Source: Piper betle
Lineage: Eukaryota > Streptophyta > Magnoliopsida > Piperales > Piperaceae
Length of the DNA: 64,000 nucleotides
Reading direction: 5' to 3'
NCBI GenBank assembly: GCA_033002965.1
Contig: JAURVB010003054.1
Location: 1-64,000 of the forward strand
Under the pieces are notes generated by a model. That model made no database searches, was not told where the DNA came from, and worked only from the letters and a program-made list of their open reading frames with translations. The position numbers and the translations under genes are program-made. Positions 12,357 to 25,945 of the stretch are shown piece after piece (position 1 is the first letter of the stretch; the number at the start of each line of letters is the position of its first letter).

Positions 12357-13705
12357 TCCATGATTTCGCCTGCATTTCTGCGCTGAGACTTTCCACAATA
12401 GAACCCACAAATGGAGAAAGTTCAATTGAGATTAGACAAGTTCTTCTGCAGAACAGTGTGCTAGCGAAGAAATCTTTCTTCTGCAGATGTGCCTAGGCAG
12501 AAGAAAACTGTCTTATTTGAGGTAAAATTTGCCCCTGGTACGGGATTGAATTTAATCAAATAGAATAGATAGTAAATACATATATATTCGCAATTGTATT
12601 TTTTGTCACTTGTAGCCATTTGTTTAAATTACACTAGGATTGTATTGAAATTGAAATGTTGAATTTGAATCTTCGTTTTTCAGCACATGATGCATCTTTG
12701 TTTCAAGAAAAAGTTGGCATATATTGTATATTGAAATGATTGTAATAAAAAACCTGGTGATGTACTTGTAGCAAATGCTTGCTCTTTCAACAATAAAGCT
12801 AATGTTTTGTTTCTTTTCCCTGATCTGATATGGGGACGCGACTATTTATTTATTTTATACTTCTAAAAACCTTTTTTCCATGAGATGTATTTCTTTGTAA
12901 TTTTAAATAATTAGTGTCAGTGAATGGGGCTATAAACAAGTGAGTTGAGTGAAGTATCACTCTGTTTAGTTTGGTTCCAAACTAGCTGCCTTATGTCTGA
13001 TTTGATATGAGGTTATATACTTATTTATTTGAGCATGGGCAGGTTGAAAACTCGTTCCAAGCGTTCAAATTCGATTGATTGGAGATGAACCCTTTGATGG
13101 GTATATCATAAGAAGTACAAATTAGCCTTTAGTCTTGAAAATTTTGCAATCCATCTACAAGTAAAAGCAGTATCTGCAATGCCAATGACATATAAACTAT
13201 CATTGCTCGTACACAAAAAATTAAACTAACTTTAATATTCTGTCCAACTTGAATGCATCAAACTCAAATATTGAACTTGGTACAAGCTTGCCTTATTGTT
13301 TTGTGAAAAATGAGAAGGATTATAAAACAACTTTTACAAGCATGACTTTGAGCATCTTGGACGATTTCTGCAATTCAAACTTCGAAAAAAATAATAGTAA
13401 TAAGTATTTATTTATAACATTTTCTACCGATTAGATTTTAAAATTAAAAATTTACCATATTTTTTAGAATTTATGCTGAAAATCTGATTAATAATGGCCG
13501 GGGAATCACAAATTCCCTCGTTAGTCGTTATTGCTGTCAAGGAAAAGAATTTAATTTCCGGAAGAAAATAAAAACAGGTAAACGGGTAATTGGGTGACTG
13601 GGTCGGCATGTGCCGAACCGTTTACCACCCACGATTTCGTTCTTCGTCTTTCCGGTGTTCGCTCCTCTCTTCCGAACAGCTGCGGTGCTGCGTCCGGCGC
13701 CGCCG
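12357..13705. other. 3' flank of the sigma-factor gene and promoter of the RRM gene
   Basis: AT-rich sequence without a supported gene. The last 120 bases become GC-rich and pyrimidine-rich, consistent with a transcribed leader of the RRM gene. Short open frames here are low-complexity. Confidence 0.45.
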
Positions 13706-16700
13706 ATGGATGGCCGACCAATGGCGGCTCCGGCGTCCGCCGACCACATCGCGCCGCCGGTCTCATACTACGACCCCTGCGCCGCTCCGGTCGACCCCTA
13801 CCATGCTGCCTACGCCCACCACCTGGCCTACCCCGTCGCCCAACCGCCGCCGCCGTCGCACCGGGCTAGGGCAGCCTTCCCTCGCCCCGAACAACAGCAC
13901 ATCCACACGCTGTACGTCTCCCATCTTCCCAAAGATGTCTCCGCCCGCGAAATTCACAACCTTTTCCGCCTTCGGCCGGGATTCCAGACTTGTCAGATCA
14001 AGTTCACTGGCCGGGGCAATCAGGTCCCTCTTCCACTCGTCGTCTTTTTTTCTTGTTTTTTTTTTGGCTTCTGAAGTGAGAAATTTGACATTGTCCCCTC
14101 CCTTTCCTTGCGCAGGTTGTTGCATTCGCAACGTTTTACGATCATTACACAGCTGTAGCGGCCATGAACCAGCTAAATGTGAGGGATTTATTTGTGTTTT
14201 TAATATCTTTGTTAGCATGTTTTGTGATATTTTGTGGATTCGTTTTCCGTAGGATTTCTGAAATTTAAGCCATTTGCTAGTCTGAGTCAAATTGTAGACA
14301 AAATCTTGAGAAAATATAAGCTATGTGGTTAGTTTTCTTGCATGTTTGCAGTTTATTTAAGACCTACTTCCTTGTCTGTTGTTAACATGTTCAAAGACAT
14401 GTCATCTGGTTGCCTCCGTGCTGTATTATTTATTTATTTATTTTTTTATGATGAAATTCCTTGCTTATTGACCTTGTTTTTTCCATCTTGATTAATCAAA
14501 ATTTAAAAGTGAATCAGTGGAATTATGACGTTGTCTCCGTGACTTCATTCCTAGTAGATGCTGAGAAGTTGAAAAATTCAGTAAAGATCTAGGGTTGATG
14601 ACAGCATTAACTACAGTAATGCAATCAAAGGAAAAGTAAACTAACAAGCTGGCAATCATCAGAGTTTTACTGCCGGAAAGTTTTTGCAGTTTAATGGCAG
14701 TTGACAATTTTGGCACCATTCGTTATTGAGACACCACACAGATCATGCACTTTGTAATTCATCAATGCTGTATGACATCAAGGCCATGATTGCTGTGGCT
14801 CCACTTCTACTTTTGACCTTTTTCCTATCAACTCTAGTCGTCAAAGAGTTTGGATTCATCTCATTCAAGCTAATAAGTCAGTGAGACCATGTGCACATTC
14901 TTAGTTTCAGAACATTGTTTTTAAAGTTTGTTTCATGGTGGTGGTAGTTATGTAGATTTTTTTTTGCACCCATGGTTTTGATTTTCGAACTCCTAGCTTT
15001 TTGGCACAGACTGATCAAAATCTAGTCCCCTCAATTCTTTGGACTAACGAGCCATCACAACCTGCTTTTTCATCTCTACTTCTGTTCTTTTGTATTTGTC
15101 ATAACAGTTACTAATATTTCAGGGTCGGCTATTTGACCCTGAAACTGAAGCAACACTTCATGTCGAATTGGCGAGGTCAAATTCACGCATCAGAATACCC
15201 AAAGGTGCTACATTACCCTATTTATTTAAAAGTGATCAATGAACTTTTTGCTCAGTTCTTGTTTCAAAGAGTGCTTCCTGTTTATGTTCATTAAATAAGG
15301 TCTTCTTGTGTCCTTCAGATTAACTTATCTATAATTACCTTCGTTGAGTGAGTAAATATGCTAGTGGCGTACATTTATGTACCAACTTTTTATCATTTTT
15401 TTGTTTCTATGGTGCTGTTATGTTCTTCAATATTCATTCATCACCCGTATTATTTGATTAGGATTTATCTTGTTGTATGTAGGACCTGATATTTATTCAA
15501 TCATTGATGAAAGAAATATAACTTTGACTCAATCTCAGGAAGTCGAGAAGGATGATGGTAATTACCTCTTCAAGGACAAATTTTTTAAGCAATTCTTATA
15601 AATTTGATCTTCGAGGTGTAATTTAGTAATTGTACTTTTACGTTATGCTATAAATTCTTTAACTATGCTAATTTAGTCTTTCTTATTCTAGGATTTTGTT
15701 GTTCCCTATAGAATAAAACTTGTTGTGCTCAAATTGCCGAAGATAGCCTTCTTTATTTTTATCCCAGTTGTTCCCAAGAAGAGGAATAAGTGTGGACCCA
15801 AGCAATGGATAGGCACTAACTTACCCCTATAGGATGCTTTACATCAAAATAAGTGGGAAATTAATAGTAAAGATTTTATTACGTTTTATTATTGATTTAT
15901 GAGGACTCAAATTACATAGTCCCTTCACCAAGCTCAAATTTGGAATTTCTAGTCCTAGAAGTTGTTTATGCACTCAGAAGTTGCTTCTCTCGCCCAAATG
16001 TACCATGGAATGTAGTTGCATGATTTGCTTACGATTATCACATATAACCCACAATACATGACCAACTCATCTCTCATTCACTTTTTGGCACATTTGCACG
16101 CACAGGAGATAGTGGATCAGAATCATCCGATGAACCATCTGACACTGATAATTCTAATCCCAGTCTCAAGGACGATTCTATTGCTGCAACACAGAGGTCT
16201 AAATGCACTTGAGAGGTAACATAGATATTATCCATTTGCTGCTACAATCTATCCTATGGATAGGATTGTGGATGCCATAATTATCCCCATGCTAAGTTAG
16301 AATATGCAGCTTTCATGGCTCTTATTGCTTGCCAATTAACTTTTTACCTTTCTATATTCAGTGGTGAAGTTGCTGGTAGTTTGGATAATGATACAGTTCC
16401 AGTAGATGTGAGTCAAAAGCTATTTGTAAATCTGTTACAATTCTTTTTCTCTTCTTCTTCTTCTTTTTTAATGACCAGCAATCACTAGCTGACATGTACA
16501 TTTTTGCTGAACTTTTTGGAACAGCAAAATAAGTCGGGTGTACCTGAATGTTCCACTTTGTTCATCGCTAACCTGGGTCCAACGTGCACTGAAGAAGAAC
16601 TGAAAGAAGAATTATTTAAGTATGCTTTTCATTCAAGTGCCTTTCCCTTGATTCTGATCTTTTTAGCCTTCTTTATTCGAATTTATTGTTGTTTTCATAC

Positions 16701-17807
16701 TTAAATCTTTATTTTCACTTTCCTCACTATGTCTTTTGATGCAATTTCCTGGTCCTTAAAATTAGATACCAAGGGTTCCGTGTAGTCAGAATACGGTCAA
16801 GAGGATCAATGCCAGTTGCCTTTGCTGACTTTTTGGTAAGTGTCTTATAAGCAAACAGCATTGATGTTTTTTAATAGATGCAGTGAATGTGATAAATAAA
16901 TTGCTGAATGATACTCTCTCTGTGTTTTGACAAGCAATTAGTACCTAACATTCATGATGTTTCATTTAAAGAGAGTGGACTTACTCTTTTTCTTGTAAAT
17001 TTCTTTGTGAGGAGGATTTCTGATCTAAATAATAACTTTGCTAAGCTTCTTTGAGCTTTTACATGTATAATATTATCTTCTCAATGTAGAGTGCTGAAGT
17101 TCTAAAGAAACTGGTGAATTCTCGTTGCCTTTCTACTAGAGATTGACTTTTAAAACTATGTTTACTTAAAGATAGTGTACTTACTTTTTCTCGAGTTTCT
17201 ATTTTAAGGATTTCTTTTTATTTGAATAAGCATCTTGCTGGGCCTCTTTATGCTTTCAAATATAGAATCCTATCTTCTCAATGTGTAATGCTGAAGTTTA
17301 AATAGGAACCTCAATGATTTTCTATCTTCGCCTTTTGACTAGAAATTGATGCCTATGATTTATGATGTTTTACTTAAAGATAGAAAACTTAATTTTGTTT
17401 TTGTTTTCCATCTCGAGGAAGATATTTTATTTGTATTTGCTTTCTGCTATTCCTCATTTGAGTTTTCAAATACAGAATATTATCTTCTCAAGGTATAGTG
17501 TTAAATGTTCATTGGCACTGAGGACAGGTAATGAGTAGTGGTATTTTATAAATCACTATTTACTTAACGTCTGCAGGAAGTTGAGGATGCTACCAACGCC
17601 ATGAAAGGCCTCCAGGATTGTTTGCTACCATCTTCAGATCGTGGAAAGTTGCACGTGGAGTATCCTTCTATTTCAAAATGCTATTATGTGTCAATCATCT
17701 TTTGCATATTGTCAAATAGCTAACTGTGTTCTTGCTGTTGATGTTGGATGGCAAATTTTCTTTAACTTTTCTTCTCCAGATATGCCAAGTCCAAAATGAG
17801 GAAATGA
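13706..17807 (+). CDS. RNA-binding protein with two RRM domains (WHI3/scw1/RBPMS-like), ten exons
   Basis: Exons: 13706-14023, 14116-14178, 15123-15204, 15483-15557, 16106-16196, 16362-16407, 16525-16619, 16766-16835, 17577-17659, 17780-17807. Every junction is GT-AG and the exons total 951 bases, 316 residues, with no frame break. Order of parts: a Pro/Ala/His/Tyr-rich N terminus; RRM1 (about residues 70-155) with RNP2 TLYVSHLP and the degenerate RNP1 strand VVAFATFYDH; an acidic Ser/Asp linker (SGSESSDEPSDTDNSNPSL); RRM2 (about residues 210-305) with RNP2 STLFIANLG and MPVAFADFLEVEDATNAMKG; and a short basic tail, AKSKMRK. This layout matches plant proteins named after yeast Whi3 or fission-yeast scw1 and metazoan RBPMS, which bind mRNA. 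The RNA target is unknown. The start was chosen as the first ATG in frame with RRM1 (MDGRPMAAPAS). Confidence 0.9.
16945..17525. repeat. Three degenerate tandem copies of a ~200-bp unit inside an intron
   Basis: The large intron 8 of the RRM gene (16836-17576) holds three imperfect copies at about 16945-17146, 17147-17352 and 17353-17525. Shared landmarks, in order, are 'acttaaagatag', 'tatcttctca' followed by a version of 'atgtagagtgctgaag', and 'gactagaaattga'. They diverge clearly from each other, so the amplification is not recent. Confidence 0.75.
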
Positions 17808-18007
17808 CAATGTTGTGAAAGCCGATCATGTGGCTGATTATTACTCAGGCCATGCTGTTTGTTGAATATGAAAGCGTGTAAGTTGGTTTGCTTTTGTTTT
17901 TTCTAATTTATTGAGTATTGTTGGAGACATTTCTCTTTCTACTTTCTCCTGTATTATACTTTTTTTTTCAATATAGTGGATCACTAGATGTTTAAGTTCG
18001 ACATAGG

Positions 18008-18385
18008 ATTTTTTTTTAAAGGAAAATAATACCATTGAAGCTAAATACAAAGGGTTACAATATCCACACCCAAATTGCCAGCGTATTGGGCAAAGGAGTG
18101 AGCAGTACAATTCTTAAGACGAGGGATCCACTTCAGTTTCACTTCCATATTACAGACCATTTCCTTTACATAATTACAAAATGGCATGATGGGAGGAGCC
18201 TCTTCTTCCGAGATAGCTAAAACGAGACCAAGGCAGTTCATCAGAATAAGAGTACTTGAGCTTTTGTAATAGGAGCAAATTTTTTACGCCCAGCAATTCA
18301 GCATGGAGGGAGAGCTGATCCCCATCCTGCAAAAATTGTTTGGAGTGTGAAATGTTTTGACCATGAGACAGCTGCCCAACCAAAT
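18008..18385 (-). pseudogene. LINE retrotransposon remnant: RNase H-like (RVT_3) domain and poly(A) end
   Basis: On the minus strand two overlapping frames together read as the RNase H-type domain found at the end of plant LINE pol proteins: GDQLSLHAELLGVKNLLLLQ, then after a frame change SEEEAPPIMPFCNYVKEM, VKLKWIPRLKNCTAHSFAQ and a stop near 18041. A T run on the plus strand at about 18010-18018 marks the poly(A) tail side of the insertion. The reverse transcriptase and endonuclease parts are absent, so this is a 5'-truncated, dead copy. Confidence 0.7.
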
Positions 18386-20750
18386 TTCATCGAAGAACGT
18401 TCAAAACTTGCATCTAAGGAATAGACGTGATGATCAGGGTGCCATGAAAATTAGGTTGTTGACCTGAAAGTGCCAGATTTTTAGAGTGTGATTCAGCTAC
18501 ACAGGTGACTTTCTGCAAGAGTTCTACAATGGCAGCTTTTTGGTTATGGCCTTATGGGGCAATTGCTTTTATACAATACCCTTCAATTTTTCCAGAATCC
18601 CAATGCTTTTTGTATTTTATTTATGAGTATCATAAAGGGGTTTCTAAATGCTTTTCCTCTTTCTATGCTTAAACTATTAAATCCCCAATTCCATCCAAAT
18701 TCAATCTTTGGGATAGAACAAGAGTATAACAAGGAGTTCTTAGGAAACATGCTCCCACGGTCCTGGATGGTTTACAAGCCGAAGATCGATATTTGGATCA
18801 GCTCACCTCCAACCTGGATGCAATCTGAAAAAATTGGATGTCTGAGTTGATCCTAGGGCTCCAATGAACGATTATTTGATTATCTCTATTTGGTGGATCT
18901 ACTACAATTTAGGAACTAGTTATTTTAAAAAATTTAAATAGTCTAACTACTTTTCCCAATAATTCAAATTTGATGTCAAGAGAATAGAATTACTAAATAT
19001 TTATTTCAATATTTTTTTCACGTATAACAAGCCGTGTGTGATCAAATTTTTGAGGTATAACACATGAATAAATATAGGACAAATAGTCCATTGAATAGAT
19101 AAATAAATTAATATTTTTTCGAGTATATATTATTAATGAGATTCAAATTTTAAACCTTTGGTTATGATATTATTTATATTTTAAATAATCTTATTCTAAA
19201 CGCTTAAAAGCACAAACTATTTAAAAAATATAATTATTAAATATTTACTCGTTCGTATGTAAAATGTCTACCAAACCGAGTAAAAGGGTGATAGGGTATT
19301 GTCAATTATTTTTTACTGGATGGTTATACCAATGATCTTTAAGTAATATGGCAGCAACTCTCTTCTAAATTATTATTACATTACTCATATAAAAATTTAT
19401 AAATTACGATTTAAGTATACTAACATCAGTTTTTTTTCTGTACCGTTGTTAAAAAAATTTATGGCGACACCTAGTCCTAAAGTAGAAGCTTCTGACGCTG
19501 ACTTATTGGCGAGGAGTCTTGACGGGGCATGAGCTTCGGAAAAGGTTCATTATCCCACTAAACATTTTGATTCTTCTAATTCTGAGGGTAGAGAGCTAAA
19601 AAAATGAATTAGGAGTTTTTAATTTTGATTATCTAAAAATAATAATTGGGTATTGTTCGGGGTTGACTTGGACAAACCCGCCACTTTTGGACGGAGGTGC
19701 GTCGGTTGGGCTGTCGTTTGACGTTCCACTCAACCGGATAGACCGTCCTTATGGGGGCCCCACATCCAATATCTAAAATAAATAAATGAATAAAATATTC
19801 AATAAAAACACAATTAATTAAAATTAATTCAATAAACACGTACAAGGCTTCGCTGGAGCAGAGAATTCCTGGTGCAATGGAAAGTCAAACTTTAAAACAT
19901 ATCTTAATAATATTATAATGGAAAAATAAGTATCGGTTGATATTCATGTGAGTTCTTCGATTAGGATGATATTTCATGTAAATGGCTAAATCTATACCCG
20001 AAAATAATAATTAATTATTATGTCATCCCTTGTTCGGGATTAATTTTATGCACTGTGGCTTGATTCACAAAAAATAAAGATCATTTTATTTTTCTTATTC
20101 GAAAATAAAGTGGAAGATGTAATTCATGCATTTATTTGGTTTTGTAGTGAAGTAACTTGACATCATTAAAAATGATCATGATTAAGCGTGACCATAATGC
20201 CTCAACTCCATGAGAAGGTAAATTTACATACTTTTGTCACGGGCATCTTTAACAAATTAATTCTTTGGCATAAGAAAGCTTCCACTCATCACTAACAAGC
20301 TCCAAACTGCTACTACAATTTTTAGGCAAGAAGCTTTATTAATTTGCAGTCACGATTAAAACAACATTAACGAATTTCATATTTGTTCAATTTAAGACAA
20401 TACCATGTTGCACCAAATTTATTTGGTAATTCCAAAAAAAAACGGAACTCTCTTATAAGAACTTATAAAAAGTTAATTATTATATACAACAAAAATAAAA
20501 TAAGAATAAATTAAGATGGTCGAAAGCTTGGCTCAACCCAACTCTATATTTTGTCTAAAAACAATAATTTGCCTTCAGGTCTTTAATGTCACATGTAAAC
20601 ATAAAAAAATTGCCAGCTAATTATTTTTCGCATCAACCTAACCTTGGAAACTCTATCTCTAATGAACCATGAATCACCCAACATTAAAAAGCTGAGCTAA
20701 GCAACATCTAAATTGTTAATTTTTTTAAAATTGTTTTTTTAATTTAAAAC
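18386..20750. other. Intergenic region between the LINE remnant and the receptor kinase
   Basis: AT-rich. The stretch to about 18850 may be more of the LINE or flank. At 19640-19780 a GC-richer patch translates on the minus strand as CGAPIRTVYPVEWN followed by RRTSVQKWRVCPSQP; I suspect a repetitive-element fragment but cannot name it. No gene is supported here. Confidence 0.4.
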
Positions 20751-21185
20751 TTTGAAAATACAAAAATCTAATATAAAAAATAAAAAAAACAAAAAACAGG
20801 AAAGAGTAAAGCTTTCCCCCTTCCCCAACCTCACCAGTCTCCTCCTCACTCACCTAAGAGCCTCTCTCTACCCACTTCCTCTCTTCTTCCCCATTTTCCA
20901 CTCAAACTCGAATTCCAAGATCTGCTCCTTCCCCATTCCCAACTCACCTTCTACAACTCTCTTCTTCTACAACTCCAATTCCAAGATCTCCAAGACCTTT
21001 CCTTTCAAGTCCTGCATTGCACCCCCTTGTCTCCGATTCATTAGGTCTTTTAGTTTTCTGGGTATATATATATACTCCTCTCATGGAGGGAGCTGCGAAA
21101 GGTTCCGTCTTGCTCTGCATTCCCGCCCTGAGCTGGCCGTGTCTTGCTGCCGCGTGTCGCCGCGCTTGCTGATGATTTGGGGAAG
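20751..21185 (+). promoter_or_regulatory. Pyrimidine-rich leader / proximal promoter of the receptor kinase gene
   Basis: From about 20805 to 21060 the plus strand is strongly C/T-rich, typical of plant 5' UTRs. A long open frame runs through it (20752-21471), but its translation has no domain and continues past the better signal-peptide start at 21186. A 'tatatatata' string at about 21064 is a TATA-like sequence but lies inside the presumed leader. Confidence 0.45.
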
Positions 21186-24100
21186 ATGCGGCGACTGCTG
21201 GCGCTCGCGTTGTTGGTGCTCGCTTGTTCGCTTCGTCGCGTCTTCTCTTTACATGGTAATTTGTGTGGTGGTGGGGTGTGAGTGTGTCTGTGTTTTTGTT
21301 TTTTTGTCTGCTTGCTGGTTGGTACTGGTTTGCGAGTGTGATTGGTTGTTAGCTGTTTACTGTCGGTTGTATGAAATTGGTATTGTGGGTGGTTTATGGC
21401 TTGCGAGTTGGTGTGTGGGCACGTTAAAGTTGGAGGCTTTGCTAATTGAAGGGGAGTTTTTCAGTGTTTAACGCTTTGCTTGTATTGTTTGGAGGTTGTT
21501 GTGATCGGCATTGCATATTCACCTGCTTATTCTACCTCTTTACCACTTGCCAACTATGCATTTCTAGGAGTTTTTAGATAATAACTTTTGGAAAGCTTTG
21601 TTGGAATCAGATGATAGGACAGTAGACATGTTGGCTTTTAGAGAGGAAGATTTTCACCCGGCTTTCTATGATGTTTACTTGTAGCTCACTGTTCGGAAAA
21701 TTACCTGGATTTGGATTACTGGATAGTTGGCATCTTATTATGCGCTCACTTTGTTGTCACAACATGACAATTACTAAATTTTTGGTCGGCTAGATTCAGG
21801 GTTAATGTTATAAAATATTGACAAGTTATTCCTACTATATATTGTTTGGATCTTGCGGAAGTTCAATTATTGTGTTGTAACCAGTTCTGGGAACGGCTTT
21901 TGCTGCAGGATACATGCAACACCCAATAAACCTTCCCCCTTCAGTGCTTCCCGAACAGCCACCCGTAGATAAAGTAACCTTGGTGATCACTGGTATGCTA
22001 TCTATTTGTAGGCGATTCCCATAGTGAGGCATAAAATTTTGTGTTTGCAAATAATTCGTCTGGTGGTTTCTATATTTTTGTTTATATGAAAATGACATCA
22101 CTAGCTATGCCCCTTCCCGAAAGTGTAGATTGATAGTTTACATTAATGACCTTCCTGTCTTGTTCGACAGAAAATATAAAGCATGACTGCATAGCATTTG
22201 GCAAATAAATTATCAATTCACAGGGCAGGTCTTAAGTTCATAAGTCTTTTGGGTGCTTATGCGAAGGTTCATATCTTCATGATGATAGGGATAGGACCAT
22301 AACAATTGGATGGCTAGAAATTCTCTGGTTTAAACGTTAGGGAAATATTTGTTGGCCCATGTGACAATGATTTATTTATTGAAGATAAACTTGGCCGTGG
22401 ATAATCTAACCATGAATTGAAGTGTGTATTCACAATAGGAATTTTATATGGAAGGCCTACTAGCATTGTTTATGTGTCATATCTACCAGTGTCCACCCTG
22501 TTGAGCAGGAAACAACCTTACAGGTTCAAACAACGAGAAGGCCAGTGCAGGCACCTTCAATTCCACCTTAACGGAGTATACACACACTTTTTGCTTCCAT
22601 TGGTGTTTGCATGTAGAAAGAAAGCCAATGTAGAAAAATAAGCACATCTAGTTTCCATAAATACTCCCACTCGTGAAGATGAGGAGTTGCACTGAATCTC
22701 TCTGATGTCTCTTTCTCAGCATACCTAATTGTGCTTCAGATTTGTTGTGAATACAACCGAGCGTCTAAACTTTAATCTAACCGCTTCAATGCAATACACT
22801 TGTTTTCTTATTGTTAACTCTTTAAATTGCTATTTATTTTTGTAGAAGACACCTCTTTCGCAAGTAAGCTAAAGTCAGTGTTCTTTATGAGGAAATCAGA
22901 AAAACATTCCACTGTTGGGCCAACCTTCTCTGCTCAAGGTTTCAAACATTCTACCCTCCTTTTATATGACGTGGTAATTTGTTTGATCCATGATGGTCTC
23001 ATCTTTGAATTCCTTTATCAGGTTCTCCTTATACCTCGAATAATGTGGATTCATCACTTATTTTTCAAGAATCTTTTTTACATCCACCAGCAGCCATTGC
23101 TCCCTCTCAAGGTTTGATTTTGACTTCTTTTCTTGTTAGCATCTTGCCGGTCTTAGCTAGGTCTTGGGAAATGGGACAACTTATTGTTCTATTTTTCTTT
23201 TTCTAGTGTAGCCCAATCCTGAGTTGAATACTTAAATTATTATTTAATTTGATTACTATGCTTGGTATTTTTCATGCTTTCTTAGTGGCTTGTAATGATT
23301 TTTGCAGCTAGATCAACTCCAACATGGGCAAAAAGTTTTCCCCGGGTCCATCATCTGCACCTGCGTTTCCTTCTGTCTACAAGGGTATTTGATTTACCTT
23401 GTTCTGGTGTTATTCTGCTGTCGTTATCAATTATTCTGAGGAATAGAACTCAACTTATCCAGGTCACGCTCCCAGTCCAAGAAGAGCGCGATCAAAGCAT
23501 CACCATAGAAGACACCATAGAGTTTCCCCACCCACAATCAGTCCAAGTCATGCCCAAGGTGTCTTTAATAGCTGAAATTTTTATGTTTTCCTCATGTTTA
23601 CTTGATTATGCTCGTTTATTAAAGTAAAACTCATTCCTTCTCACAGGCTGTGAGCAACTCAGTTGTTCTGATCCATATACAGCAACTCCAATTGGGTCAC
23701 CATGTGGTTGTGTGCAGCCCATCCAAGTAGAACTCAATCTCGGGGTGGCTCCATTTGAGGTTTTCCCCCTAATTCAAGAGTTAGAGATTGAGGTGGCAGC
23801 AGGGACATACCTGAAACAAAGTCAAGTGAAAATAATGGGGGCAAATGCTGATAGCATGGATCAGGGGAAAACAGTAGTTGATATATATTTGGTCCCCCTA
23901 GGCGATAAGTTTGATAATACAACTGCTTTGCTAATTTACAAGAGTTTTTGGCAAAACAAGATTATCTTAAACATGACTTTGTTTGGGGATTACAATGTAG
24001 TTTATGTCCGTTACCCAGGTGATGTTCTCCAGCTTCTTCTGATTTTTATTAATCTATGAAATCAATTCATTAAAGATTGCATGTTTCCCTTTCAGGGCTT

Positions 24101-25945
24101 CCTTCCTCACCACCTGTATCTGGAGGAATGCCAATGCCTCCACTGAATGAAGGAACACAGCCTTTCATGGCAGACGTGGCTAGCAAATCAAAGAAGATGA
24201 ATTCTAGAACAGTTGCTATTATCGTTTTGTCTTCTTTTGTGGTATTATTAATGTTTGTTGCTGCTCTCTTTGTCCTTTTTAAGTGCAAAAGCCTTGGAAA
24301 AACCTCTACAGCCGTTGGTCCTGCAGTTGCATCGTCAGTAATGAAGAGATCTGGTATGTTTAGATCATAATTGCTATCCTAGAGCTTTTATTTGACAATA
24401 TCTGAGAAGTTAATGCTCGAGATAGCTGTAATATATTGCAGGATTGTGTTCCTATTTATCGAGTAACGATGCTAGTTTGACTTCTGTATCCCTTGTTTCT
24501 ACGGTTGCCACTTGCATGCTCTCAGTGAAGACATTTTCACTAGCTGAGCTAGAAAATGCCACGGACAAATTTAGTAGTAAAAATGTGCTAGGAGAAGGAG
24601 GTTTTGGACGTGTATATCATGGGAAAATGGAGGATGGATACGAAGTAGCGGTTAAATTGCTAGTGAGAGAGCACCAAAATGGAGATCGGGAATTTATAGC
24701 AGAAGTGGAGATGCTGAGCCGATTGCATCACAGAAACCTTGTTAAGTTAATTGGTGTATGCATCGAAGAAAGAGTTCGCTGTTTGGTTTATGAGCTTGTC
24801 CCTAATGGAAGTGTTGAATCTCACTTGCATGGTATGTTAACTGTCTATAAATAGAACTTTAATTACTTAATTCTCTCTAAAATTGGTGATTTTTTTGGCC
24901 GATATTTACAGGTGCTGATAAGAGAAGAGGCTTACTTGATTGGGATGCTAGAATGATGATTGCTCTCGGAGCAGCACGGGGATTGGCATATCTTCATGAA
25001 GATTCGAACCCTCGTGTGATTCATAGAGACTTTAAGGCTGGTAACATTTTATTGGAAGATGATTTCACCCCCAAGGTTTCTGATTTTGGCTTAGCTAGAG
25101 AAGCATCGGAAGGGAGTCAACACATTTCTACTCGAGTCATGGGAACTTTTGGGTGGGTTCCATTATATATTAAGTAAAAGATGCATTAATTTCTAGATTG
25201 TGCTGCTGTTCATTTGTCATGTTTTAATGAGGATCATGCACTCAAATGCAGGTATGTAGCGCCTGAATATGCGATGACTGGGCATTTGCTAGTGAAAAGT
25301 GATGTTTACAGTTATGGAGTTGTGCTGCTAGAACTGCTTACTGGAAGGAAGCCGGTGGACATGTCCCAACCTCAGGGACAAGAGAACCTAGTAACTTGGG
25401 CACGTCCATTGCTAACAAATAGAGAAGGTCTTGAGCAGTTGGTAGATCCTTCTTTGGAAGGAAACTACAATTTCAATAACATGGCAAAGGTAGCAGCCAT
25501 TGCTTCAATGTGTGTTCATCAGGAGGTGTCCCAAAGGCCATTCATGGGAGAAGTTGTCCAAGCACTGAAACTTGTCTATAGTGATGCAGAGGACAATTGC
25601 AGGGATTCCTGCAGCCAGAAAGAAGGATCGTCTGCGCCTGATTATGACTCAAAAGGTGAACCTGGCCCTGATAGTAATTGGTGGAGTGGTGGAACTCCTC
25701 GTCTAACTTATGGTTGTGCTTCATCCTTCATAACTATGGATTATAGCTCTGGCCCCCTTGAACAAACAGATAGACCTCTTTCAACACCAACTCTGGTTGG
25801 AAGAGGGGAGCCATTGACCAGGCTCAACAGATCCGGCCCACTCAGAACAATTCGTCACAAACCTGCATTTTTTAGATTAAGGGGGAGCATGAGTGAGCAT
25901 GGCTTTCTTTTCAGGCGGGTGGGAGCAAACTGGCACTGGGTTTGA
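21186..25945 (+). CDS. ALE2-like receptor-like serine/threonine kinase, eleven exons
   Basis: Single-pass plasma-membrane receptor kinase resembling ALE2, which acts in epidermal and cuticle patterning in Arabidopsis. Exons: 21186-21255, 21909-21992, 22846-22938, 23022-23111, 23308-23384, 23463-23558, 23647-24018, 24096-24353, 24442-24831, 24912-25152, 25252-25945. Nine of the ten introns are phase 1. Order: signal peptide ([20 protein letters not shown]); Pro/Ser-rich ectodomain; a basic His/Arg patch ([13 protein letters not shown]); a Cys-rich segment ([19 protein letters not shown]); a transmembrane helix ([20 protein letters not shown]); and a kinase with [29 protein letters not shown] and VAPEY, so the key residues are present. 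Exon 5 is 77 bases and loses frame in an A/T/C run near 23329-23343; one added base gives the expected [15 protein letters not shown] and a total of 2,466 bases (821 residues). Function is inferred from family only. Confidence 0.9.

Noticed and set aside
19633..19845. Minus-strand frame with RTVYPVEWN and QKWRVCPSQP
   Set aside because: It looks like a fragment of a dispersed repeat. I cannot support a gene or name the element.
20752..21471. 239-codon open frame over the receptor kinase leader
   Set aside because: The translation is low-complexity and has no homology I can see. A better signal-peptide start with a matching phase-1 donor lies at 21186 in another frame.
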